Shown: positions 7,413 to 14,752, counted from the first letter of the stretch. The stretch: 24,810 nt of DNA from Coriobacteriaceae bacterium (GCA_019420325.1 JAHZHK010000037.1:1-24810), one strand, 5' to 3'. Notes: generated by a model not told the origin, from the sequence alone. Program-made: numbers and translations.

Positions 7413-7475
7413 GCCCCCAAACGCAACCCCTCCCGACCGGTGTCAAAAACCGGACGGGAGGGGCCATCAGGGGGA
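7413..7475 (-). terminator. Nested dyad terminator after the second FAD oxidoreductase
   Basis: CCCCTCCCG (7427-7435) pairs with CGGGAGGGG (7455-7463). An inner CCGGT/ACCGG stem surrounds the loop, and an outer CCCCC (7414-7418) / GGGGG (7470-7474) pair encloses both. It lies 24 bases past the stop of the minus-strand gene and 26 bases from the 275-bp element, the same layout as at 1101-1171. There is no T run on either side, so it may be bidirectional or partly factor-aided. Confidence 0.6.
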
Positions 7476-7498
7476 CTTGTTTATCGCTTGTTTATCGC

Positions 7499-9217
7499 CT
7501 AGAACTTACCTGCGGCCAGGTCGCGGCCGAGCAGGTAGCCGAACGTGATGCAGTTCAGGCCGTAGCTCATGCCGGGGATCGCGAAGTTGTAGTTGTTGGC
7601 GTACATGTTGCCCATCATCTGGCCGACGTTGAAGAGGCCGGGGATGGGGCGGTCGTCGGCGTCGCACACCTGGGCGTTGACGTTGGTGTTGAGGCCGGCC
7701 TCGGTGGACATGAACATGGGGTAGTTCATGGCGCAGTAGAAGGGGCCCGCCGGGTCGATGCGCACCAGGTAGTCGGGGTCCTTGTGGAAGTCGAGGTCCT
7801 CGCCGAGGTCGACGAGCTCGTTGTAGCGGTCCACGACGGCCTGCAGCTTGTCGGCGTCGAGGCCGTGGGCCTCGGCGAGCTCGGCGAGCGTGTCGAACTT
7901 CCCGCACTCGGCGTCCCACTTCGCGACGACCTCGTCGGCGGTGGCGGCGGGCACGTCGTAGCGGGTGTTGAAGTAGTAGAACTCGCGGCCGGTGTCGATG
8001 ACGTCCTGGGCGAAGTTGGCCGTCCAGATGCCGTAGGCGAGGCGGCCGGGCTGCTGGAGCAGGTGGTTGGCGGTATAGGGCGAGCTCACGTCCTCGCGCT
8101 GGTAGCGCTCGGTGTTGAGGTTGACGTTGAGCCCCTGGTGGAACGTCAGGGGCTCGTTGGAGCCGGACCAGGCGCCCTGCATGATGGGGGCGGCGGAGCA
8201 CTTCTGCCAGGAGGCGCCGGCCCACAGGCCCATCTTCTGGCCGTCGCCGGCGTAGATGCCGGTCAGCGCGAAGCCAGTGTTGTAGTCGACATCCACGGGA
8301 TCGGTGCCGACAAGCGGGATGACCTGCGGGATGTACTTGGCGACCATGTTCTTGTCGGCGCAGAAGCCGCCCGTTGCCATGACGACGTACTTGCCCCTGT
8401 ACTCGACGTAGCTCTCGTCGGCGTTCTGCGCGACGACGCCCACCACGGCGCCGGACTCGTCCTTGACGAGCTGCTTAGCCACCACGTTGTACTGGATCTT
8501 GACGCCGTTCTCCTCGGCGAACTTGGCGACCGCCTCGACGGCGTTCTGCTGGCCCGTGGAGGCCGAGCCCTCGCCGTCGCCGGCGCCGAAGGCGATGGCG
8601 TAGTCGGGGCCGCCGTCGTTGATGTTGTCGCGCTCGAGGAAGACTTCGACGCCCTTGTCGCGGACGAGGTCGATGAGCCAGTTCATGGCCTCCTCGGAGT
8701 TGTTGTAGGCGCGCATCCACATCTGCTGGTCGATGGTGTAGGACGCCGCGCGCATCTCCTTGTAGAAGAAGGGAACCGGGTCGAGCCTCTCGATGCCGTA
8801 CTCCTCGATGACCTTGTTGTAGGCGGAGAAGTTGGAGCCGCCGCGGGAGATGGGCGTGGCGGAGGCGGTGAACAGGGTGACCGAGGCCCCCTGCTCAGCC
8901 GCGGAGGCAGCCGTCACGAAGCCGGCCATGCCGCCGCCGATGACGATGACGTCGTCCTCGACCGTCTCTGCGATCTTCTCGGCGGGGATGGGGTCGGGCG
9001 CGATCTCGAACGCCCAGCGGGGCTCGCCGTTGGCGATGTCGATGACGTAGCCGGGGTCGGTGGCGATGCCGTTGACGTTGGTGAGGGCGAGGTTCTGGGC
9101 GTCGCTCATCGCGGTGTCGGAAGGCACCGAGTCAGCCAGGGCGCTGGCGGCGCCGGCGGCGGCGACCGTTGCCATGGAGGCACCTGCGAGGAAGGAGCGG
9201 CGGGAGAGCTTGTTCAT
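7499..9217 (-). CDS. Second Tat-exported FAD-dependent oxidoreductase
   Basis: 572 residues. The N-terminus MNKLSRRSFLAG is a textbook Tat motif followed by an Ala-rich stretch ending in ALA. FAD motif VIGGGMAG is at about 92-99, and the C-terminal signature (GLFNVGQMMGNMYANNYNFAIPGMSYGLNCITFG) matches FAD_binding_2 enzymes such as flavocytochrome-c fumarate reductases. No haem or FMN domain is present, and no cytochrome gene is next to it. It differs strongly from the oxidoreductase at 3504-5180, so the two probably act on different electron acceptors. The start ATG has a strong AGGAGG 5 bases upstream. It is divergent from the LysR gene, the likely regulator. The substrate is unknown. Confidence 0.9.
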   Translation of the reverse strand: MNKLSRRSFLAGASMATVAAAGAASALADSVPSDTAMSDAQNLALTNVNGIATDPGYVIDIANGEPRWAFEIAPDPIPAEKIAETVEDDVIVIGGGMAGFVTAASAAEQGASVTLFTASATPISRGGSNFSAYNKVIEEYGIERLDPVPFFYKEMRAASYTIDQQMWMRAYNNSEEAMNWLIDLVRDKGVEVFLERDNINDGGPDYAIAFGAGDGEGSASTGQQNAVEAVAKFAEENGVKIQYNVVAKQLVKDESGAVVGVVAQNADESYVEYRGKYVVMATGGFCADKNMVAKYIPQVIPLVGTDPVDVDYNTGFALTGIYAGDGQKMGLWAGASWQKCSAAPIMQGAWSGSNEPLTFHQGLNVNLNTERYQREDVSSPYTANHLLQQPGRLAYGIWTANFAQDVIDTGREFYYFNTRYDVPAATADEVVAKWDAECGKFDTLAELAEAHGLDADKLQAVVDRYNELVDLGEDLDFHKDPDYLVRIDPAGPFYCAMNYPMFMSTEAGLNTNVNAQVCDADDRPIPGLFNVGQMMGNMYANNYNFAIPGMSYGLNCITFGYLLGRDLAAGKF

Positions 9218-9315
9218 GGAATCCTCCTAAGTCCGTCGGGGCACCTCCTCGTGCCCCTCTGGGCCAAATGTACCGCCTAGTTGCCGCCCTGGGCAGTTCC
9301 TGTTGGTTGCCGTGG

Positions 9316-9336
9316 CTTGCAACCAAAGATTGCAAG
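9316..9336. promoter_or_regulatory. LysR-type operator dyad overlapping a promoter
   Basis: CTTGCAA (9316-9322) and TTGCAAG (9330-9336) form a perfect inverted repeat with a 7-base spacer in the divergent gap. An overlapping GGTTGC/GCAACC dyad lies at 9305-9324. The right arm coincides with the likely -35 of the lysR gene. LysR regulators typically bind such interrupted dyads between divergent genes and repress themselves. Confidence 0.55.
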
Positions 9337-9357
9337 TCTCCCGCAGGTTGCTATCCT
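9330..9357 (+). promoter_or_regulatory. Candidate promoter of the lysR-type gene
   Basis: TTGCAA (9330-9335) as -35 and TATCCT (9352-9357) as -10 are 16 bases apart. The predicted start of transcription, near 9364, lies about 20 bases before the gene start. The -35 overlaps the operator dyad. Confidence 0.45.
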
Positions 9358-9383
9358 ACGGGCATGGATGAAGGGGGCCGGGG

Positions 9384-10295
9384 ATGGACATTCGCGATAT
9401 ACAGATAGTGATGGCCGTGGCGGCGGCGAAGAGCTACAACAAGGCGGCGGACATGCTCGGCGTCACCCACCAGTCGGTGTCCAAGGCGATGGGCCGCATC
9501 AACCGCCAGGTTCGAAAGCCGCTGTTCCGACGCGAGGGCACGAGGCTGGTTGTGACCGACTTCGGGCTCGAGTTCCTGCGCGACGCGGCCGGCCTGGAAC
9601 AGGCGTTTGCCGAGTTCGAGCGGAAATACGCGGCTCTGCCGCACCGGGCTGTCGGCGATGGCGAGCTCTCGGTTGCCCTCGTCACAGGGGGCAACGCCGG
9701 GCTGCCCCAAGGCTTTTTTGAGGCGTACACCGTGGCGCACCCCGGCGTGGCGCTTGTCATTGAAGAGATGAATTCCGACCGGGTGCTCTCGGCCGTCAAG
9801 GCCGGGGAGTTCGACGTCGGTGTGCTGGGGACGCACCCGAGCCTGCTGGCGGGCTTCGAGGGCAAGGCGATCGTGCGCATGGGGGTCTGGCTCGCGGTCC
9901 CCGAGGGGCACCCCCTCGCGAAGGTACCCCTCGAGCGGGGCGTCCGGCATGTGGGGCTGGGCGCGCTCGACGGCCTGCCCATGGTGACGGCGGGGGCTAC
10001 GAACCATCTCCCCCGCTTTGTCATGGGGGAGTGCCGCCGGGCCGGGGTCGCCCCCAACGTCGTCGCCACCGCGACCGACGGCGAGTTCATGAGGAGTCTC
10101 AGCCGACAGCTCGGTGCGGTGTGCTTCGCCTTCGACCCGCGCATACGGAAGCCTCCGGAGGGGTGTGTCGCCGTCCGCGTTGATTTCCCGGGTTCGGACG
10201 AGTTCGGGACCTATGCCGTGCGCAGGGCCGGCGCGTCGCACACCTCGGCGGCGCAGGTGTTTTGGGATGAGCAACTTCCGATGATCGGGGAGTGA
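9384..10295 (+). CDS. LysR-family transcriptional regulator
   Basis: 303 residues, the normal family length. The N-terminal helix-turn-helix (MDIRDIQIVMAVAAAKSYNKAADMLGVTHQSVSKAMGRI) is followed by a linker and a periplasmic-binding-protein-like effector domain (GELSVALVTGG from about 93). It is divergent from the Tat/FAD oxidoreductase at 7499-9217 with a dyad in the shared gap, so regulation of that gene plus autoregulation is the simple reading. The effector is probably the oxidoreductase substrate, but that is inference. The DNA-binding helix reads THQSVSKAMGRI instead of the more usual TQPAVSRQIKRL, a mild variation. Confidence 0.92.
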   Translation: MDIRDIQIVMAVAAAKSYNKAADMLGVTHQSVSKAMGRINRQVRKPLFRREGTRLVVTDFGLEFLRDAAGLEQAFAEFERKYAALPHRAVGDGELSVALVTGGNAGLPQGFFEAYTVAHPGVALVIEEMNSDRVLSAVKAGEFDVGVLGTHPSLLAGFEGKAIVRMGVWLAVPEGHPLAKVPLERGVRHVGLGALDGLPMVTAGATNHLPRFVMGECRRAGVAPNVVATATDGEFMRSLSRQLGAVCFAFDPRIRKPPEGCVAVRVDFPGSDEFGTYAVRRAGASHTSAAQVFWDEQLPMIGE

Positions 10296-10814
10296 GGGAT
10301 GGGGCGGGACGTCGCGAGGTTCCCTGGTGGTTTTTGACGCCGAGAACTTCCTGGTTTGCCCTGTCTCCGGGGGGTGCTGCGGAGCATGTCGAGGGTGCGG
10401 CCCCGATTAGGGATGGCAATTGCAAGGCATCCTATTGAGTAATTTTACTCGGTATATTGAGTAAAATTACTCAATATACCGAACGGGTCAAGATTTATGC
10501 AGGCCACGCATGCTAGTTAGACAGCCTTGCGGGCTTCGACGCACGGGCGTTGTACCGCGCGGGCGCTGCCTTGCGGGCGTGGCCGCACGGGCACTGGCGT
10601 ACAGGCGTTGTGTCGCTCAGGCACCGACGCCCTGCCCGCCCATCATCCGAGCTCGAGCGCGCCCACAAGGCCGCCATTTCTGCCCAATCGAAGGTAGGCA
10701 CGGGCGGGCGGCTATCGGCTCGCAGCCGTCATCGAGCGCCTGGGCGTTGACGTCGCGGCGGGCCAATAGGCTTTTCTCTTCGAAGGGTCGGTATTCGAGA
10801 GAAAGGCGTGGTTG
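10296..10814. other. 519-base gap with palindromes, direct repeats and possible gene remnant
   Basis: No intact gene is supported. It contains the AT-rich double palindrome (10434-10482) and an imperfect 44-bp tandem repeat beginning GCCTTGCGGGC at 10524 and 10568. Two reading frames look faintly coding: one with ERAHKAAISAQSKVGTGG, the next ending RLAAVIERLGVDVAAGQ and a stop near 10770. A shift of frame would join them, as in a decayed gene. The family of this remnant was not recognised. Confidence 0.4.
10434..10482. promoter_or_regulatory. AT-rich overlapping palindromes (operator-like)
   Basis: ATTGAGTAATTTTACTC (10434-10450) is repeated in inverse at 10459-10475. The second half also forms an almost perfect palindrome with 16-bp arms (10449-10464 and 10467-10482) around a central AA. 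Two GAGTAA-NN-TTACTC cores therefore sit 22 bp, about two helical turns, apart (centres 10443-10444 TT and 10465-10466 AA). The base composition stands out against the GC-rich surroundings. It suits a pair of dimer-binding sites. No intact gene starts within 330 bases. Confidence 0.7.
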
Positions 10815-11468
10815 ATGACGGGAATTGGTGGCGTTTCCACGAGCGTTGCAGGCAGGGTTTACGGGTACGCGCGCGTGAGCAGCAAGGAGCAGAACCTGGA
10901 CAGGCAGCTGGAGGCTCTGGCGGCTTTTGGCGTGGCTGCGGAGAACGTGTTCGCGGACAAGGCCAGCGGCAAGGATTTCGAGCGGCATGCGTGGAAGGCG
11001 CTGCGGCAGCGGCTTTCGGCGGGCGACGTGCTCGCGGTAAAGAGCATTGACCGGCTTGGGCGCGATTACGACGAAATCCTGGAGCAGTGGCGATGGCTCA
11101 CCAAGGAGGCGGGCTGTGCCGTGGTGGTGCTGGACATGCCGCTTCTGGACACGCGCGACGGCGGCAAGGGCGTGACCGGCCGATTGATATCGGACATCGT
11201 GCTGCAGCTCCTGAGCTACGTGGCGCAGGTGGAGCGCGAGAGCATACGCCAGCGGCAGGCAGAGGGCATCGCATGCGCGAAGGCGCGCGGCGTGCAATTT
11301 GGGCGTCCGAGGAAGAAAAGGCCGCGTGCGTACAAGGCGGCGAGCGCGGGCTATTTGGACGGTTGCCTAACGCGCAAGGAGGCGGCTGAGCGCTGCCGCG
11401 TGAGCACGTCCACGTTCGACCGATGGGTGCGTGAGGACGGGCTTGTCAAGAATCCCGACGGCGATTAG
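10815..11468 (+). CDS. Serine recombinase (resolvase/invertase family)
   Basis: 217 residues. The N-terminal catalytic domain has YARVSSKEQNLDRQ with the nucleophilic serine at about residue 22 and the conserved S-x-DRLGR (R80, R83). A long helix E region (LSYVAQVERESIRQRQAEGIACAKARG) leads to a C-terminal helix-turn-helix (LTRKEAAERCRVSTSTFDRW). This is the small Hin/Gin/resolvase layout, not the large integrase type. ATG 10815 is used rather than TTG 10812 because GAAAGG lies 8 bases before it. The gene lies next to two inverted 26-bp dyads (11641-11666, 11758-11783) and a NusG-like antiterminator gene, which points to a DNA-inversion switch for the polysaccharide operon. Confidence 0.93.
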   Translation: MTGIGGVSTSVAGRVYGYARVSSKEQNLDRQLEALAAFGVAAENVFADKASGKDFERHAWKALRQRLSAGDVLAVKSIDRLGRDYDEILEQWRWLTKEAGCAVVVLDMPLLDTRDGGKGVTGRLISDIVLQLLSYVAQVERESIRQRQAEGIACAKARGVQFGRPRKKRPRAYKAASAGYLDGCLTRKEAAERCRVSTSTFDRWVREDGLVKNPDGD

Positions 11469-11500
11469 TCGCGGGATGAGGGGGCAACGGCCAAGGATGT

Positions 11501-11529
11501 TTGTCCAAGTGGAGAAGTTTGCTTGTAAT
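11501..11529 (+). promoter_or_regulatory. Candidate promoter for the polysaccharide operon leader
   Basis: TTGTCC (11501-11506) and TGTAAT (11524-11529) are spaced by 17 bases, matching the -35 at four of six and the -10 at five of six positions. Transcription would begin near 11536, giving a leader of about 340 bases. The leader opens with a small hairpin (GCCTTC/GAAGGC, 11540-11557) and runs through the candidate invertible segment before the antiterminator gene. Confidence 0.45.
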
Positions 11530-11640
11530 GTGTTTGAGAGCCTTCGGATTTGAAGGCGCGACGCTGCTTAAAAGGTATGGGCTTAAAAAACACAGCTGCG
11601 GCACATCGTATAAAGTCGCAGTTCACGGCCAAGATTTTGT

Positions 11641-11666
11641 GGCGCAAAAAGTACACTTTTCCACTT
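11641..11666 (+). other. Candidate recombinase crossover site, left
   Basis: A 26-bp 12-2-12 site with central dinucleotide AC (11653-11654). Its core CAAAAAGTACACTTTT (11645-11660) is the exact 16-base reverse complement of 11764-11779 in the right site. The outer bases are less symmetric than in the right site. Length and layout match the crossover sites of small serine invertases such as hix and gix. Confidence 0.6.
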
Positions 11667-11769
11667 CTCAATAACTGAGTCATTATACACGACCCGCCGA
11701 GGACAAAATCGCAGGTCGCCTTCCATTTGTTACATCAATCTTAGTTTTTCTTACCCCTCGTCAAAAAGT
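11655..11769. other. Candidate invertible segment in the operon leader
   Basis: 115 bases lie between the two inverted crossover-type sites. Reading rightward, a weak promoter is possible (TTTCCA 11658-11663, CATTAT 11681-11686, spacing 17). Reading leftward, the minus strand has a perfect TATAAT (11682-11687) without a good -35. Which orientation would favour expression cannot be decided from sequence alone. The segment is markedly AT-richer than its surroundings. Confidence 0.5.
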
Positions 11770-11783
11770 GTACTTTTTGACGA
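11758..11783 (-). other. Candidate recombinase crossover site, right
   Basis: A perfect 12-2-12 dyad: TCGTCAAAAAGT, central GT (11770-11771), ACTTTTTGACGA. The central dinucleotide is the complement of that in the left site, so the two sites are in opposite orientation, the arrangement that yields inversion. The sequence could alternatively act as an RNA hairpin; no T run follows it. Confidence 0.6.
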
Positions 11784-11874
11784 CTTCCGCAGCGGATGTG
11801 CGCAACCGAGCCGAGTGGGACGGGCCGCACACGCGTCGCAGGGGCCGCCGGGTGCGCGGGAAGGGTCTGGTCCG

Positions 11875-12468
11875 ATGGGTTCGGCGCTGTTGTTCGAGAG
11901 GGAGCACGTGGCACGCATGCCCCTGCCTTGCGGCAGGAGGTCGCCGCGCGGCCGCAGCCGCTGGTACGTGCTGCACGTGACCCAGGGCACAGAAGCCTCC
12001 ACGGCCGAGAAGCTGAACCGGATTCTCGGCGGCACGTGCCTCTCGAAGGCCTTTGCTTTGCGCAAGGAATGCTGGATGAAGCGCCAGGGAAACTGGTTCC
12101 TGGTGACCAAGCCCATGTGGCCACAGTACCTGTTTGCTGAGAGCGGTGACGCAATCGCCCTGGTAGACGCGCTGCGCATGCTGAGTTTTCGCGTGGAGCC
12201 CGCCGGTTTGGAGGGTCGCGGGATCGTGCCCTTGGACGACGGCGTGCGCGCGTGGCTAGAGGCCAGCACTGACGCGACCTGGTGTGTGCGCTCCAGCGTC
12301 GCCGAGATCGTGGACGGCGAGCTGCACGTGACGTCCGGGCCGCTTGTGGGCCAGGAGGCGCGCGTGCTGAAGGTGGACCGCCACAAGCGTACGGCCCTGG
12401 TGACCATGGGCGACGGGCCCAAGGCGCCCGTCGAGGTGCTCGCCATCGACGTGCCAGTAAAACGGTAA
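11875..12468 (+). CDS. NusG-like specialised antiterminator (LoaP/UpxY/RfaH type)
   Basis: About 197 residues. The NusG N-terminal domain begins at residue 30 with WYVLHVTQGTEASTAEKL and continues to WPQYLFAES. The C-terminal KOW-like segment is GPLVGQEARVLKVDRHKRTALVTM. Paralogues of this kind are the first gene of long capsule or secondary-metabolite operons and stop RNA polymerase from terminating early. Start ATG 11875 has GGGAAGGG 10 bases upstream; ATG 11917 is a shorter alternative that would remove an unusual 14-residue extension. It is followed in the same direction by all polysaccharide genes, so it probably acts on its own operon. No RfaH-type ops sequence was found. Confidence 0.85.
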   Translation: MGSALLFEREHVARMPLPCGRRSPRGRSRWYVLHVTQGTEASTAEKLNRILGGTCLSKAFALRKECWMKRQGNWFLVTKPMWPQYLFAESGDAIALVDALRMLSFRVEPAGLEGRGIVPLDDGVRAWLEASTDATWCVRSSVAEIVDGELHVTSGPLVGQEARVLKVDRHKRTALVTMGDGPKAPVEVLAIDVPVKR

Positions 12469-12575
12469 CGCGCATGCGGGCGGTTTTCAAACGAAGTGCA
12501 TCGAAGAAAGCAAACGAGTCCCGCAAATCCCGCGGGGGTCGATTTTTGGCGATTGATTTTGAGGAGAGTCCTGAC

Positions 12576-12755
12576 GTGAAGGGAGGCACCGGTTATATGG
12601 CGACGTACGCGATGGGAGTGCTTCCCCTGCACGAGGGCCTGACAGGTCGCGTGGGTAGCCGTCGCAGGTGCGCTTGCGTGCTGGCTGACCAGGACGAAAG
12701 GAGCTTCGAGCTGGAGCCTTGTCTGTGCATGGCCCAAAAGGGCGGCGAGGCGTAG
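12576..12755 (+). CDS. Small hypothetical protein, translationally coupled to the sugar transferase
   Basis: A 59-residue frame starting GTG 12576 with GAGGAGAG seven bases upstream; an ATG at 12597 (GGGAGG upstream) is an alternative. Its stop overlaps the GTG of the next gene by one base (TAGTG), which favours real translation. The frame is open back to an ATG at 12474, but that start has no ribosome site. The sequence (Cys-containing RRRCACVL and LEPCLCMAQ) matches nothing I recognise. It may be a leader or coupling peptide rather than a functional protein. Confidence 0.35.
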   Translation: MKGGTGYMATYAMGVLPLHEGLTGRVGSRRRCACVLADQDERSFELEPCLCMAQKGGEA

Positions 12756-13468
12756 TGAATGTGGATATGACTGCGGCCGGAGCCGTGCTCTCGGACGGAA
12801 CGTGCGCTGCTCGCTACGAGAAGAAGTTTGTGGGCAAGGCCGTGACCGGAATCGAAGACAGATACGCATACCGCTTCGTGAAGCGAGCGTTTGACGTGGT
12901 GTTCAGTCTGCTCGTGTTCGCGGTGTTCTCCTGGCTATTCGCAATCATTGCGCTGCTCATAAAGCTGGACGACCCGAAGGGACCGGTGTTCTTCCGCCAG
13001 GAGCGCGTCGGCAAGGACGGCCGCACGTTCTACATGTATAAGTTCCGTAGCATGTGCGTGGACGCCGAAGAGAAACTTGCCGAACTGAAGGTTCTCAACG
13101 AGAAGACGGGCCCCGTGTTCAAGATGCGCGACGACCCGCGCGTGACGCCCGTGGGCAAATGGCTGCGCAAGTTGTCGCTCGACGAGCTGCCGCAGTTTGC
13201 CAACGTGCTGCTCGGCGACATGAGCGTGGTGGGTCCGCGCCCCGCGCTGCCTGTGGAGGCGGCAACCTATGACGCCTACCAGGCCCAGCGCCTGCTCGTG
13301 AAGCCGGGATTGACCTGCTACTGGCAAGCGCACCGCAACCGCGACGCCGTCACCTTCGACGAGTGGGTTGACCTGGACCTGCTCTACATCGAGAAATGCT
13401 CGGTGTGGAACGACCTGAAGCTAGTAATCCAAACGATAGGCGTCGTGCTGACGGCGCAGGGACACTAA
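12755..13468 (+). CDS. Undecaprenyl-phosphate sugar phosphotransferase (bacterial sugar transferase)
   Basis: 237 residues. One N-terminal hydrophobic segment (about 47-69) is followed by the conserved core: [22 protein letters not shown] (79-100), [21 protein letters not shown] (127-147) and [11 protein letters not shown] (156-166). These are the marks of the short, monotopic phosphoglycosyl transferases that place the first sugar phosphate on undecaprenyl phosphate at the inner membrane face. GTG 12755 is chosen because GGCGAGG lies 6 bases upstream; ATG 12767 is less well placed. As the initiating enzyme it sits right after the antiterminator, typical for capsule operons. The sugar cannot be told. 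Confidence 0.93.
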   Translation: MNVDMTAAGAVLSDGTCAARYEKKFVGKAVTGIEDRYAYRFVKRAFDVVFSLLVFAVFSWLFAIIALLIKLDDPKGPVFFRQERVGKDGRTFYMYKFRSMCVDAEEKLAELKVLNEKTGPVFKMRDDPRVTPVGKWLRKLSLDELPQFANVLLGDMSVVGPRPALPVEAATYDAYQAQRLLVKPGLTCYWQAHRNRDAVTFDEWVDLDLLYIEKCSVWNDLKLVIQTIGVVLTAQGH

Positions 13469-13488
13469 GAGTGAAAGAAAGGAAGAGT

Positions 13489-14748
13489 ATGAAAATCGCC
13501 GTTGCCGGTACTGGTTACGTCGGCCTTTCATTGACTGTTCTGCTGTCGCAGCACAACGAGGTCCACGCGCTCGACATCGTCCCTGAGAAGGTGGAGAAGC
13601 TCAAGAGGTTTGTTTCTCCGATTCAAGATGACGAAATTGAACGCTTCCTGAGTGAGGCCAAAGCGGGTGCTCGCGACCTGAACTTTCATGTGACGCTCAA
13701 CGCCGCCGAGGCTTATACGGACGCGGATTACGCCATTGTGGCCACGCCGACCAATTACGACAGCGACCGCAACTTCTTTGACACGAGTTCCGTGGAGGCT
13801 GCTATCGCGGCCATCCGTGAGGTTAACCAGTCTGCCTGGATTGTTATCAAGTCGACCATCCCGGTGGGTTACACGGCCTCGCTGCGCGAGAAGCTTAACG
13901 ATAGGCGCATCGTGTTCAGCCCCGAGTTCCTGCGCGAGAGCAAGGCGCTCTATGACAACCTGCATCCGAGCCGCATTGTGGTGGGCGCCCCTAAGGACGA
14001 TGCCGAGGCCGTGAAGGCGGCGGAGCTGTTCGCGGAGCTGCTGGCGCAGGGCGCTGACCCTGAGGAGCTCACGCGCACCAACGCCGATGGATCGGTAGGC
14101 ATCCCCAAGCTTGTGCTTGGAACCACTGAGGCTGAGGCTGTGAAGCTCTTCGCCAATACGTACCTGGCGTTGCGCGTCGCATATTTCAACGAGCTGGACA
14201 CGTATTGCGAGGCACGTGGGCTTTCTTCCGCCGACGTTATTGATGGCGTGTGTTTGGAGCCTCGCATTGGCAGCTTCTACAACAATCCTTCCTTTGGCTA
14301 TGGCGGCTATTGCCTTCCCAAGGATACCAAGCAGCTTTTGGCCAACTACAGGGATGTTCCCCAGAACCTTATCGAGGCCATCGTGGAGGCCAACCGCACG
14401 CGTAAGGATTGGGTGGCCGAGCAGGTCGTTGACCGCGTGATGGGACTTGTTTACGAGGGTAGAGAGAAGCCCGTGGTTGGTGTGTACCGTTTGACCATGA
14501 AGTCGGGATCGGACAACTTCAGGGCATCGTCCATTCAAGGAATCATGAAGCGCCTCAAGGCCAAGGGTGTGCCGGTGGTCGTCTACGAGCCCACGCTCGA
14601 CGCCCCCGACTTCTTCGGTTCCGAGGTCACCCACGATCTGGCGGAGTTCAAGTCCCGCTGTGACGTGATTGTGGCCAACCGCTGGAGCGACGAGCTTTCC
14701 GACGTGGCCGGCAAGGTGTATACCCGCGACCTGTTCAAGAGGGACTAG
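13489..14748 (+). CDS. ugd: UDP-glucose 6-dehydrogenase
   Basis: 419 residues. NAD-binding GTGYVGLS is at 7-14, a conserved STIPVGYT and [23 protein letters not shown] follow, and the catalytic cysteine is C275 in [14 protein letters not shown]. The C-terminal UDP-sugar domain is complete ([19 protein letters not shown]). The enzyme oxidises UDP-glucose to UDP-glucuronate with two NAD, so the polymer probably contains a uronic acid. The start is supported by AAGGAAGAG just upstream and by the family N-terminus [14 protein letters not shown]. It lies 20 bases after the sugar transferase. Other nucleotide-sugar dehydrogenases share the fold, but the short single-chain layout matches Ugd best. 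Confidence 0.93.
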   Translation: MKIAVAGTGYVGLSLTVLLSQHNEVHALDIVPEKVEKLKRFVSPIQDDEIERFLSEAKAGARDLNFHVTLNAAEAYTDADYAIVATPTNYDSDRNFFDTSSVEAAIAAIREVNQSAWIVIKSTIPVGYTASLREKLNDRRIVFSPEFLRESKALYDNLHPSRIVVGAPKDDAEAVKAAELFAELLAQGADPEELTRTNADGSVGIPKLVLGTTEAEAVKLFANTYLALRVAYFNELDTYCEARGLSSADVIDGVCLEPRIGSFYNNPSFGYGGYCLPKDTKQLLANYRDVPQNLIEAIVEANRTRKDWVAEQVVDRVMGLVYEGREKPVVGVYRLTMKSGSDNFRASSIQGIMKRLKAKGVPVVVYEPTLDAPDFFGSEVTHDLAEFKSRCDVIVANRWSDELSDVAGKVYTRDLFKRD

Positions 14749-14752
14749 ACGC

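Larger units (their letters stand above)
6974..7498. other. 525-base gap between convergent genes, filled by repeats
   Basis: No gene was recognised. The gap contains, from left to right, a four-unit phased TGCGAA array (7038-7072), the second 275-bp element (7112-7386) and a large dyad terminator (7413-7475). Nearly all of it is therefore repeat or terminator sequence shared with other gaps in this window. Confidence 0.6.

Noticed and set aside
7388..9280. 630-codon open frame on the plus strand opposite the second oxidoreductase
   Set aside because: It is the antisense of a clear FAD enzyme; its Val/Gly/Ala/His-rich composition is the usual product of GC-rich third-position bias.
11469..12000. 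RfaH-type ops/JUMPstart sequence before the polysaccharide genes
   Set aside because: No GGCGGTAGC-like sequence was found; the NusG-like protein is probably of a type using other signals.
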